Source: Mesobacillus subterraneus (GTDB lineage: Bacteria; Bacillota; Bacilli; Bacillales; Cytobacillaceae). Taken from it: a DNA stretch of 64,000 nucleotides. Positions 17,791-26,698 of this stretch are shown piece by piece. The translations under genes and the position numbers were made by a program. How positions within the stretch are numbered: position 1 is the stretch's first letter; every line of letters starts with the position of its first letter. The DNA is taken from assembly GCF_020524355.2 (NCBI RefSeq), contig NZ_CP129019.1:3224001-3288000 (forward strand), read 5' to 3'. The notes below the pieces were generated by a model. That model did no database searches, was not told where the DNA came from, and saw only the letters and a list, made by a program, of their open reading frames with translations.

Positions 17791-19410
17791 TTAAGAGTTC
17801 TGCACGAGATGATCTTTCAACTGATCTCTTAGTGCGCGTTTCAGGAATTTACCGACCGAGGTCTTCGGAATTTCCTCCATGAAGATCACATCATCCGGAA
17901 GCCACCATTTGGCGAACTGCGGAGTGATGAAGTCTAGAAGTTCCTGCTTATCGAGTTTATCCTTATATTGCTCTTTCAGAACGACACAGGCAATCGGACG
18001 TTCTTGCCACTGTTCGTGCGGCACAGCGACCACACTTGCTTCGAAGACAGCCTCGTGAGCCATAAGGGCATTTTCAAGATCGACCGATGAAATCCATTCT
18101 CCGCCGCTCTTGATCAGATCCTTCGTACGGTCGACTAGCTTGATTACGCCTTCTTCGTCAACAGTCGCCACATCGCCAGTGTACAGCCAACCATCGCGGA
18201 AAGCATCTGCCGAACGCTCATCTTTATAATATTCATCGGCAATCCATGGTCCGCGGAGTAATAGTTCTCCCATTTCCTCGCCATCCCACTTCACTTCACC
18301 ATTTCCGCCGATAACTTTCATTTCCAGCCCTGGGACAAGGAGTCCTTGCTTGGAGCGGATATCTAAAATTTCATCTTCGTCCAATCCGACCTGATAGCTC
18401 TTCAGACGTGATACCGTTGCCAGCGGAGTCGTCTCGGTCATGCCGTATGCATGCAAGAATGGAATTTTGTATTTTGTTTCAAACGCTTTGATCATGCCAC
18501 GAGGTGCAGCAGAACCACCACAAACAATCGACCTCAATGAAGATGTATCGTAACTTCCATTCTCAAGTTCATTCAGCAAGCCAAGCCAAATTGTCGGCAC
18601 CCCTGCAGTGAAGGTAACTTTTTCCTGCTCAATAAGATCCGCAAGCAGCTTTGGAGTGAAAAGCGGTCCAGGCAGCACCTGGGTCGAGCCGAACCAAGTC
18701 GCAGCGAATGGAAGACCCCAGGCATTGGCATGGAACATCGGGACAACAGGCAATACGACATCGGTTTCCGATAATGCAGCAGTGTCGGCCAATCCAAAAG
18801 CGAAGCTATGGAGTACAATGCCTCTGTGGGAATAAACAACGCCCTTTGGATTGCCGGTTGTTGCCGATGTATAGCACATCCCTGCTGGATCATTTTCATC
18901 AATATCTTTCACGAACTCAAATTCTGGACTTGACTCGCGAAGAAGTTTTTCATAAGAATAGACCGGCTCCAATGTTGTTTCCGGCAGCTCGTCTTTGTCG
19001 GTCATGATGATGTATGCCTCTACCGTTTTAAATTGATCCTTGCTACGCTCAATCAGCGGCACTAGGTCCTCATCAACAAGCAACACCTTATCTTCTGCAT
19101 GATTGATAATGTAAGAGACATGCTCAGGAGACAGGCGGATATTAATTGTATGAAGTACTGCCCCCATGCCTGGAGCGGCGAAATAGACTTCAAGGTGGCG
19201 ATGGTGATTCCAGGCAAATGTACCAACCCGGTCTCCTTTTTCCACACCAAGCTTTTCAAGGGCGCTGGCCAACCTGCGAGTCCGTTCGCCAATCTCCTTG
19301 TAAGTGAACCGGTGAATACCTGAAAGTGTCCGGGACACCACCTGCTTTTTCGGGAAAAACTTTTCTGCTCTCTCCAATAGCGATCCTACTGTCAATGGAA
19401 CATTCATCAT
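17791..19410 (-). CDS. Long-chain fatty-acid--CoA ligase family protein
   Basis: A 539-residue ANL-superfamily enzyme that activates an acid with ATP and CoA. Motifs: P-loop [12 protein letters not shown] near residue 183, YGMTET near 325, GWLYTGD near 408, and the C-terminal catalytic lysine context [10 protein letters not shown]. It is the last of six genes in a leftward operon also encoding a CoA-transferase, another ligase, thiolase and acyl-CoA dehydrogenase. The operon suggests fatty- or branched-acid catabolism; chain length specificity cannot be read from sequence. Confidence 0.88.
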   Translation of the reverse strand: MMNVPLTVGSLLERAEKFFPKKQVVSRTLSGIHRFTYKEIGERTRRLASALEKLGVEKGDRVGTFAWNHHRHLEVYFAAPGMGAVLHTINIRLSPEHVSYIINHAEDKVLLVDEDLVPLIERSKDQFKTVEAYIIMTDKDELPETTLEPVYSYEKLLRESSPEFEFVKDIDENDPAGMCYTSATTGNPKGVVYSHRGIVLHSFAFGLADTAALSETDVVLPVVPMFHANAWGLPFAATWFGSTQVLPGPLFTPKLLADLIEQEKVTFTAGVPTIWLGLLNELENGSYDTSSLRSIVCGGSAAPRGMIKAFETKYKIPFLHAYGMTETTPLATVSRLKSYQVGLDEDEILDIRSKQGLLVPGLEMKVIGGNGEVKWDGEEMGELLLRGPWIADEYYKDERSADAFRDGWLYTGDVATVDEEGVIKLVDRTKDLIKSGGEWISSVDLENALMAHEAVFEASVVAVPHEQWQERPIACVVLKEQYKDKLDKQELLDFITPQFAKWWLPDDVIFMEEIPKTSVGKFLKRALRDQLKDHLVQNS

Positions 19411-19448
19411 ACCGACATATCCCCTTCCAATTATTAAAATCTCACAAT

Positions 19449-20534
19449 CTAGTTTTTGCTGCTATTAACACTAAGCCAATCTTTTAGAAGCTCTTCTGTT
19501 TGTTCTCCCTTTTTCGGCGGAGCTGTTCCCTTTTGCGATTGCAAATCTCCATGCATTTTGATTTGGCCCTCAGGCATTACAAAATTCTTTTCTCTCCAGT
19601 ATGGGTAGTGAGCCAGTTCTCCCGCTTCAAGTACAGGTGTGAGGCAGCAGTCGACCTTCATGCTGAAATCTGCCCACTGCGAGAGCGGCTTGCTTTTAAA
19701 CAGATCAACAAGCTCAAGATACACAGGATTTGAGTTTTCAGGTTGGGAATAATGAGAGGACAGCCACTCCTCCCGGCCTACAGCCTCGCAAAAGTTGCGC
19801 CAGAACTTTGGCTCCAGTGCACCAAGACTGACATAACGGCCGTCCTTCGTTTCGTACAGCCCGTACCCAATGATGCTGCCGTTCAGAACGGAAACACCGT
19901 TAGGATAGCCTGTTTCTTTTTCAATCAGGACATGGTTTGCCATCAACGATGCCATACTGTCAGCAAGGGAGATGCAGTGATAGCTGCCTCCCCCAGTTTT
20001 CTCCCTGCCTACAAGTGCGGCCAGGATTCGCTCACTAGCCGCCATGCCCCCGATATAATCTGCAAACGTATGGGTTGGATGTACCGGTCTTCCGGAGCTG
20101 TCCTTCATCTGAGCCAATGCACCACTCAGGCTCATATAATTCAGGTCATGGCTGCCCAGGCTGCTCATCTCACCGGTCATGCCGTATCCCGTCACCGAAC
20201 AATAGACGATTCCAGGATTGACCTTTGTTACCGCTTCAAACCCGAGACCAAGCTTATCCATCACTCCTGGCCTGAAGCTCTCAACCACCACATCTGCCTT
20301 GGCCAGTAAATCAAGAGCCAGCATCTTCCCTTCTGTCTCCTTCAGGTTGATGACAATACTCTTCTTGCCCCGGTTATGCGCATTGAATACAAATCCTTTG
20401 CCTGTATTCCTTGCCGGATCTCCCTCTGGCGCTTCAACTTTGACAACCTCTGCCCCTAGTTCAGCCAGCCTCAGCGTCGCAAAAGGACCGGGAATGTAAT
20501 TGGTGAAGTCCACAATTTTAATACCGTCTAACAT
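19449..20534 (-). CDS. CaiB/BaiF family CoA-transferase
   Basis: A 361-residue type III CoA-transferase. Family features: MLDGIKIVDFTNYIPGPFAT at the N-terminus, VVKVEAPEGDPAR, and a candidate catalytic Asp in SLGSHDLNYM near residue 128. These enzymes move CoA between acids; some family members (alpha-methylacyl-CoA racemase) epimerise 2-methylacyl-CoA. Placement in a beta-oxidation operon makes either role plausible, and the racemase option would fit branched-chain acids. Confidence 0.85.
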   Translation of the reverse strand: MLDGIKIVDFTNYIPGPFATLRLAELGAEVVKVEAPEGDPARNTGKGFVFNAHNRGKKSIVINLKETEGKMLALDLLAKADVVVESFRPGVMDKLGLGFEAVTKVNPGIVYCSVTGYGMTGEMSSLGSHDLNYMSLSGALAQMKDSSGRPVHPTHTFADYIGGMAASERILAALVGREKTGGGSYHCISLADSMASLMANHVLIEKETGYPNGVSVLNGSIIGYGLYETKDGRYVSLGALEPKFWRNFCEAVGREEWLSSHYSQPENSNPVYLELVDLFKSKPLSQWADFSMKVDCCLTPVLEAGELAHYPYWREKNFVMPEGQIKMHGDLQSQKGTAPPKKGEQTEELLKDWLSVNSSKN

Positions 20535-20553
20535 GATAAAAAACCCTTTCCCA

Positions 20554-22125
20554 TTACGTCGGCTGCCCTTTTGAAAAAAATTCTTCCATTTGCTTTCTCA
20601 GCATGAATTTCTGGATCTTGCCACTCGCATTCCTAGGCAGTGCATCCACAAAGATGTATTTGCGCGGGCGTTTGTAGTTTGCCAGGCTGTCACTATTTTT
20701 GCACCATTCATCCAAAATCTCTTCACTGACCTGGGAATCTTTTTTCACAACAAAAGCAGTTACGGATTCGCCCCACCGATCATCAGGCTGGCCGACAATC
20801 GCGACATCAAGGACACCTTCATGGGCATGGAGTACATCCTCGACCTCACGAGGATAAATGTTTTCACCGCCGCTGATGATCATGTCATCCACCCTGTCTT
20901 TGACCCATAAATAACCATCTTCATCGAGGTAGCCAATATCGCCTGAATGGTACCAGCCTTTATGCATCGCTTTTTCAGAAGCCTCTTCACGATTGAAGTA
21001 GCCAGTCATCATGCATGGACCCTGGACGATAATTTCCCCGCTTTCGCCTGGAGGCAGGATATCATCAGGGTCGGATGGGCCCTCCTCGTTCGGGCGGACA
21101 ATCCTGATTTCATGGTTAAGGCAAGCCTGGCCAGCCGCACCCGCTTTTGTCAGCTGGTCATCCTCAGAAAGGAAGGTGATGGCGGGACCCATCTCCGTCA
21201 TTCCGTATGCCTGGACTAGCTTGATGCCAAGCTTGTCATGGCAGGCATGGACAAGCGATGGTGCCATAGGTGCTGCTCCGTACAATCCCAGCTTCAGACT
21301 TTCGATATTATAGTCTGATAGATTCTCCTGCAAAAGCATATTCCACATCGTTGGTGCGGCGAAGAACTTCGTGACTTTTTCCGAATCAATCAGCTCCAGC
21401 ACTTTCTTTGGAGCGAATTGATGGAGAATGACATTACTGCCACCCGCATGGATTCTAGGCAGGAATGCACAGTGGAGCTCAGCACAATGGAACATCGGTG
21501 CAGTTACCAAACCTTGATCGTTTGCACCCAATTTGGTTGAACTTACAACGATCAGGCTTTGCTCAACCATATTGCGGTGCTTATGCATAACGCCTTTTGG
21601 TCTGCCGGTTGTTCCGCTTGTGTACATAATCGCGTAAAGGTCGTTTTCGTCTACCTCGATTTCAACAGGCTGGGTCTCTGCAGCTCCCACTTTTTCATGG
21701 TAGCTTTGCGCGTATTCGGGTGTATCTCCATCGATGTACCAAAAAGCGATATGCGGGAATCGCTTTTCAATGACCGCGATAACTGGCTCCACCGCCTTTT
21801 CAAAAAGTACGACCTTTGGCTCCGCATCGCTCAGGATAAAAGCAACCTCCTCTCCCATAAGCCGGAAGTTGATTGGATTGAAAACCGCCCCGATTTTCGC
21901 ACAGGCGAAAAATGCAGTACCTAACTCCTCAGTATTGAACGTGAACGTAGAAACTCGGTCGCCTTTCTTCACTCCCTCAGCCAGGAGCGCGTTGGCAAGC
22001 CTGTTCACTTCATCGTTCCATTCACTATACGTAAAGCGGACATTTTTGCGGACATCATAGAGGGCTTCCTTGTTTGGGAACTTCATTACGGTCAGGTCAA
22101 AAATTTTGCCGATCGTCGTGCTCAT
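20554..22125 (-). CDS. Acyl-CoA synthetase, AMP-binding
   Basis: About 523 residues of the ANL superfamily. P-loop YTSGTTGRPKGVMHKH, YGMTEMGPA, GWYHSGDIGY and the C-terminal lysine region RNASGKIQKF are all present. AGGAGG lies directly against the ATG at 22131 and seven bases before the ATG at 22125, so 22125 is the better start. One of three acyl-CoA ligases in the operon, so the set probably covers different chain lengths or branched acids. Confidence 0.88.
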   Translation of the reverse strand: MSTTIGKIFDLTVMKFPNKEALYDVRKNVRFTYSEWNDEVNRLANALLAEGVKKGDRVSTFTFNTEELGTAFFACAKIGAVFNPINFRLMGEEVAFILSDAEPKVVLFEKAVEPVIAVIEKRFPHIAFWYIDGDTPEYAQSYHEKVGAAETQPVEIEVDENDLYAIMYTSGTTGRPKGVMHKHRNMVEQSLIVVSSTKLGANDQGLVTAPMFHCAELHCAFLPRIHAGGSNVILHQFAPKKVLELIDSEKVTKFFAAPTMWNMLLQENLSDYNIESLKLGLYGAAPMAPSLVHACHDKLGIKLVQAYGMTEMGPAITFLSEDDQLTKAGAAGQACLNHEIRIVRPNEEGPSDPDDILPPGESGEIIVQGPCMMTGYFNREEASEKAMHKGWYHSGDIGYLDEDGYLWVKDRVDDMIISGGENIYPREVEDVLHAHEGVLDVAIVGQPDDRWGESVTAFVVKKDSQVSEEILDEWCKNSDSLANYKRPRKYIFVDALPRNASGKIQKFMLRKQMEEFFSKGQPT

Positions 22126-22204
22126 TTGCATTCCTCCTAATGAAATGTCAAGTTCATCCTTTACATAGTAGTCTCATGGGTGACCTGCTTCTTTCGGAAT
22201 TTCC

Positions 22205-22330
22205 TGATGCCAATAGGTCTTTTTGGGACATCTTTTTCTCGATTTAACTGTTTTGAGGCGCCAATCGCTCTTATTGGTGAACTCTCTTTCTCGATCTCGC
22301 TGTTTTTGGGCGTCAATCGTTCTGTTTTTC
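22205..22330. repeat. 51-bp period imperfect intergenic repeat
   Basis: In the 226-bp gap between ligase and thiolase genes, CCAAT-type cores recur at about 22211, 22262 and 22313, and TTTCTCGAT recurs near 22236 and 22288, giving a 51-bp period. It lies immediately past the thiolase stop codon, as do similar arrays after other minus-strand genes here. Confidence 0.5.
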
Positions 22331-22357
22331 CGTGAGCCACTGAGTGTTAGGACCCTT

Positions 22358-23513
22358 TTACTCCAGACGTTCAATAATAGTCGCGTTGGCCATGCCGTGC
22401 CCTTCGCACATTGTCTGCAGGCCGTAGCGGCCACCGGTACGTTCGAGTTCGTGCATCATCGATATCATCAGGCGGGCGCCGCTCGCTCCAAGGGGGTGGC
22501 CAAGAGCGATTGCCCCGCCATTTGGATTGAGTTTTGCAGGATCTGCTCCGGTTTCCTTCAGCCATGCCATCGGTACTGGTGCGAATGCTTCGTTCACCTC
22601 GAAGACATCAATATCCTCCAGCTTCAGTCCAGCTTTTTTTGAGGACTTTTTCCGTTGCCGGAATCGGTCCTGTCAGCATCAGCGTCGGGTCTGAACCCAC
22701 GACGACTCTTGTGTGTACCTTGAAGCGCGGCTTCAATCCTAACTCCTCGGCTTTTTCACGGCTCATCAGCAGCAGGACTCCGGCACCGTCACTGATCTGG
22801 CTCGCGTTGCCGGCATGAATGACACCATCCTCTTTGAAGACCGTTTTCAATCCTCCCAGAACCTCAGGCGTTGTCCCTTCACGAGGTCCTGAATCCTCCG
22901 TCATCAAAGTGGTTTCACCATTTTCGAGGGTGATTTCCAGCGGCATGATTTCTTTGTTAAAATATCCTTCGGCCTGTGCCTTCAAAGCACGGCGATGGCT
23001 TTCAGCAGAGAATTCATCAAGCTCCTGACGAGTAAAACCGTACTTCTTTGCGATCCGTTCTGCGGATAGCCCTTGATGAATCATCTCGTGTTGTTCTCTT
23101 AATTTGGGGCTGAAAGGGTTGACTTCCTGGTAATTGGAGCCCATGGGAACACGAGTCATATTCTCAACGCCGCCGGCAATGACGACATCCATGTCCCCCG
23201 CAAGAATTGCCTGTGCAGCAAAATGGACAGCCTGCTGGCTTGACCCGCATTGACGGTCAATCGTCGTTCCTGGAACTTCAATCGGGAAGCCGGCTGTCAA
23301 AGCCGCAACCCTGGCAATATCCCCGGCTTGTTCACCTGACTGTGTCACACAGCCAAGAATGACATCCTCTACAACACCTGCATCAATTCCAGCCCGCTTC
23401 ACAACCTCCCTCAAAACTTCTGCAGCCAGCTCATCCGGCCTGATATCCTTCAATAAACCCTTCCTTCTGCCTACAGGCGTCCTGACAGCTTCGACAATGA
23501 CAACTTCACGCAT
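22358..23513 (-). pseudogene. Acetyl-CoA C-acyltransferase (thiolase), frameshifted
   Basis: A beta-ketothiolase releasing acetyl-CoA from 3-ketoacyl-CoA. The nucleophile is in IDRQCGSSQQAV, the His motif in NGGAIALGHPLGASGARL and the second Cys in QTMCEGHGMA; the total is about 385 residues. A seven-A run (plus strand 22634-22640) has one base too many; with six the join reads VLKKAGLKLEDIDVFEVNEA, the expected sequence. ATG 23513 is preferred because AGGAAG is six bases upstream. Probably a sequencing insertion rather than a dead gene, since the operon is otherwise intact. Confidence 0.88.
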
Positions 23514-23546
23514 GTTCATCTTCCTTTCTGTTAATCAAATCTATGT

Positions 23547-24692
23547 CTATAATCCTAGATTTTTAGCAATGATGGTTTTCATGATTTCATTTGTTCCGGC
23601 ATAAATACTGGCAACCGGGATATCGCGGAATCTTCTCGCAATCTCGTATTCTTCCATATATCCATAACCTCCATGGAGCTGCATGCACTCCGCGGCGATT
23701 TTCTTCGCGCTGTCTGTCATCTTCCACTTGGCCATCGATACCTTCGTGACGACATCCTTGCCTTCAATATGCTCGGCGATCAACTGGTCAAGGAAAGCTC
23801 TGCTCATCTCAATCTCTGTCGCCATCTCGACAATCTTAAATTGCGTGTTCTGGAATTTGCTGACCGGCTTGCCGAATGCTTCGCGGCTTTTCACATACTC
23901 TATTGTCTGCTTCAGCATGACCTCAGATGCTGTTTGCGCAGCAATCGCAACAAGCAGGCGTTCCTGCTGGAGCTTTTCCATTAAGTAAAGGAATCCCTTC
24001 CCTTCATCTCCAAGCAAATTCTCTTTTGGCACCCGACAATCCTCAAATATAAGCTCTGCCGTATCCTGACAGTGCAGTCCCACCTTGTTCAGCTTCCTCC
24101 CTCGGGAAAAACCTGGTGTATCCCGCTCAATCACAAGCAAGCTGACACCCTTATGCTTCGGGTTCGCTTTCGGATCGGTCTTGCAGGCTACAACAATCAA
24201 ATCAGACTGGATCCCGTTGGTGATGAAGGTTTTTTGTCCATTTACAATATAGTGGTCACCATCAAGAATGGCTGTCGTCTGAATGTTCGCCAAATCCGAA
24301 CCTGTCCCTGGTTCAGTCATCGCGATGACCGTAATGATTTCACCTGTCGTACACTTTGGCAGCCAGCGTTTTTTCTGCTCCTCTGTTCCATAGGCAGTAA
24401 TATATGGAACCACGATGTCATTATGCAATCCGACACCTACCAGGCCCGATCCCACCCGTTCGAGCTCTTCGTTGATGACAACAGCAAATCCCCAGTCGAC
24501 CTCGCTGCCTCCATACTCCTCATCGATATCCGGGCAAAGATAACCCTGCTCACCCATTTTCTCCCAGAATGATCGCGGGATCATTCGCTCTTCTTCCCAC
24601 AGGTCGTAGAAAGGATATGCTTCCTTCTCTAAAAACTTCCTAAGTGACCTGCGAAAAATTTCATGGTCATTGGTTAAATAAGGGTGTTTCAT
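23547..24692 (-). CDS. Acyl-CoA dehydrogenase
   Basis: About 381 residues of a FAD-dependent acyl-CoA dehydrogenase, the first oxidation of beta-oxidation. Signatures: AMTEPGTGSDLANIQT in the middle domain, FITNG, and LHGGYGYMEEYEIARRFRD near the C-terminus. The start at ATG 24692 (AGAAGGGGGAT upstream) is better than the TTG at 24716. It sits between an acyl-CoA ligase and the thiolase in the sigma-54 operon. Electrons would pass to ETF, which is not encoded here. Confidence 0.9.
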   Translation of the reverse strand: MKHPYLTNDHEIFRRSLRKFLEKEAYPFYDLWEEERMIPRSFWEKMGEQGYLCPDIDEEYGGSEVDWGFAVVINEELERVGSGLVGVGLHNDIVVPYITAYGTEEQKKRWLPKCTTGEIITVIAMTEPGTGSDLANIQTTAILDGDHYIVNGQKTFITNGIQSDLIVVACKTDPKANPKHKGVSLLVIERDTPGFSRGRKLNKVGLHCQDTAELIFEDCRVPKENLLGDEGKGFLYLMEKLQQERLLVAIAAQTASEVMLKQTIEYVKSREAFGKPVSKFQNTQFKIVEMATEIEMSRAFLDQLIAEHIEGKDVVTKVSMAKWKMTDSAKKIAAECMQLHGGYGYMEEYEIARRFRDIPVASIYAGTNEIMKTIIAKNLGL

Positions 24693-24720
24693 TTTTGTAT
24701 CCCCCTTCTCTCTCAAACTA

Positions 24721-26244
24721 TTAAAGCTTCACTTCATTCAGTTTCTGGCGAAGCTGATATTTCAGGATTTTACCAGAAGCATTCCTTGGCAAAGCCTCCT
24801 CGATAAATATCTTTCTTGGAACTTTATAGCCAGCCAATTTTTGCCGGCAGAAAGCCTTAAGCTCCTGCTCTTCAACAGCTGCACCCTGCTTTGGCACGAT
24901 GACCGCACAGACTGCTTCACCCCATACTTCATCCGGCAGACCGATGATGGCTGCTTCCAGTACGGCAGGGTGTTCATAAAGGACCTCTTCTACTTCAATT
25001 GAATACACATTTTCCCCGCCGGAAATGATCATGTCTTTTTTCCGGTCGACCAGGGTGATATATCCGTCTTCATCGACCGTTGCAAGGTCACCGGTATATA
25101 GCCATCCTTCCTTAATTGTTTTAGCCGTTTCTTCAGGCTTCTTATAGTATTCTTTCATGATGGATTCGCCTTTGATAATGAACTCACCGACTGCACCAGG
25201 CTTGATATCTTTACCTTCTTCATCCACCACTCTAGCTTCTGTCAGGAATGCGGCTTTCCCTCCCTTTCCAAGGTGGTGTCTGTGCCCTTCCGGACCTAGC
25301 AGAATGCCGCCAGGACCAGCCTCGGTCAGGCCGCAAAGATTGTAAAATTGGTCAGTCTTGAAAAGTTCCATGCTCTTACGTACAAGTTCGGGAGCCATCG
25401 GTGCAGCGCCATAGCCGCATCTTTTGATTGAAGTAAGGTCGTAATCAGATGCATTCGGTACCTGAAGCATAAAGTTGTACATCGCCGGCACTCCAAAGAA
25501 GTGGGTGATTTTATGTTCTTGAATGGCTTGAAGCGTTGTGACTGGATGGAAATCCCGGTGGATGATATGGGTTGCTCCAAGGACGATCCCCGAAACCAAG
25601 AATAGATTAAGCTGTGCCGAATGAAACAGCGGGGCGATATGGAGGATTCTTTCCTCCTGGTTGATGCCCATACTGATCATCATCGTCAAGCCGACATTGA
25701 AGACTCTTTTATGGTCAAACAAAGCACCTTTGGGCCTTCCGGTCGTCCCGGATGTATACAAGATTTCAAGATCATCATGATCGCTTACTTCAACTTGTGG
25801 ATCAATGACTTTATCGGAAAGGACATGATTCAATGAATGATGTCCAACTGCTTTAGGGGTACCAGTCGTGATGACATGTGCTGCATTTGTTCCTTCACGT
25901 GCTGAAGTAATGATGTCCTCAAATTCATCATCACAAATCACCAACACAGTGCCGGACTGTTCCAATATGTAATGGACCTCGGATGCTGTCAGGCGGAAAT
26001 TCACCGGTACGATCACCGCACCAATTTTAGCTCCTGCAAAAAAAGCAAACACAAACTGATCAGAGTTCTTCATCATTAAAGCAAGCTTATCGCCCTTGTG
26101 AATCCCCAGGCTGAGCAGTCCGTGGGCTAGCTTGTTCACTTCCTCATTAAACTGCTTGTACGTATAGCTCCTTCCTTCACATTCAATAGCAAGCTTCTCT
26201 GGTGTTTTCCTGGCATTTTGCGCTAAATATGACCCGATATCCAT
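24721..26244 (-). CDS. Acyl-CoA ligase, AMP-binding, first gene of the sigma-54 operon
   Basis: About 507 residues of the ANL superfamily with P-loop YTSGTTGRPKGALFDH, GWLYTGDLATV and C-terminal RNASGKILKYQLRQ. ATG 26244 follows AAGGGGG at good spacing and is favoured over TTG 26250. It heads the leftward six-gene operon. The leader carries a cre-like site, and a sigma-54 promoter lies about 50 bp upstream of the start. Confidence 0.88.
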   Translation of the reverse strand: MDIGSYLAQNARKTPEKLAIECEGRSYTYKQFNEEVNKLAHGLLSLGIHKGDKLALMMKNSDQFVFAFFAGAKIGAVIVPVNFRLTASEVHYILEQSGTVLVICDDEFEDIITSAREGTNAAHVITTGTPKAVGHHSLNHVLSDKVIDPQVEVSDHDDLEILYTSGTTGRPKGALFDHKRVFNVGLTMMISMGINQEERILHIAPLFHSAQLNLFLVSGIVLGATHIIHRDFHPVTTLQAIQEHKITHFFGVPAMYNFMLQVPNASDYDLTSIKRCGYGAAPMAPELVRKSMELFKTDQFYNLCGLTEAGPGGILLGPEGHRHHLGKGGKAAFLTEARVVDEEGKDIKPGAVGEFIIKGESIMKEYYKKPEETAKTIKEGWLYTGDLATVDEDGYITLVDRKKDMIISGGENVYSIEVEEVLYEHPAVLEAAIIGLPDEVWGEAVCAVIVPKQGAAVEEQELKAFCRQKLAGYKVPRKIFIEEALPRNASGKILKYQLRQKLNEVKL

Positions 26245-26268
26245 ACACAAATTCCCCCTTGGTTAAAT

Positions 26269-26283
26269 TTGAAAACGCATTCA
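26269..26283. promoter_or_regulatory. Candidate cre site (CcpA) in the operon leader
   Basis: TTGAAAACGCATTCA fits the cre consensus WTGNAANCGNWNNCW. It overlaps the predicted +1 region of the sigma-54 promoter at 26294-26309, where bound CcpA would block transcription under glucose excess. Confidence 0.55.
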
Positions 26284-26293
26284 TATTTTTATA

Positions 26294-26309
26294 TGCAATA
26301 ATTATGCCA
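26294..26309 (-). promoter_or_regulatory. Sigma-54 (SigL) promoter of the fatty-acid operon
   Basis: On the minus strand TGGCATAATTATTGCA matches the -24/-12 consensus TGGCAC-N5-TTGCA with one mismatch and exact spacing between GG and GC. Confidence 0.8.
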
Positions 26310-26369
26310 ATTTTCCGAAAATGATAAATGCAGTTAAATCAAGTATTAATCAATGGTGGCGCTGATCGA

Positions 26370-26403
26370 AGTGTCCGGAAATTGAACACCTTTTCTGGAC
26401 ACT
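26370..26403. promoter_or_regulatory. Candidate enhancer (UAS) for the sigma-54 activator
   Basis: An inverted repeat with 7-base arms AGTGTCC and GGACACT 20 bp apart, centred about 100 bp upstream of the predicted start site. A similar AGTGTCC/GGACAGT pair lies upstream of the second sigma-54 promoter at 29726. Confidence 0.5.
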
Positions 26404-26485
26404 ATTTTGATGGGCGACTATTTGTTTCAGTCCTAGCCAGCAACCTTGCTCATATTGTGTTTTAAATGCTAGAGTTAGCAACTTT

Positions 26486-26653
26486 ATTGATTGTAGTTCT
26501 GATTTCATTGGCGATTTTCATATTTGAATGGTTGATTACACAATATAAATAGTGATGTTCAATTTTTATTGGCGGTTTTCACAATTTTATTGGCATTAGT
26601 TCAATTTATTGTCGAAGTTCACAACTTTATTGGCGATAATTTTATTTTATTGG
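26486..26653. repeat. About 20-bp period degenerate array, TTTATTGGCG type
   Basis: The gap 26245-26698 holds, besides the promoter elements, an array whose ATTGG-like cores fall near 26487, 26507, 26527, 26548, 26568, 26589, 26608, 26629 and 26649: nine units with 19-21 bp spacing. A related array with the same core and TTCACAA sequence lies at 31924-32031. Confidence 0.65.
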
Positions 26654-26687
26654 CGAACTGGAAAAACACATGTGTTTTTCCAGTTCG
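26654..26687. terminator. Perfect 34-bp palindrome 3' of the sigma-54 activator gene
   Basis: Two 17-base arms (CGAACTGGAAAAACACA and its exact complement) with no loop, ending 12 bp past the activator stop codon. It could act as a terminator or 3' stabilising hairpin, or bind a dimeric protein. Confidence 0.6.
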
Positions 26688-26698
26688 AATAGTGCCTA

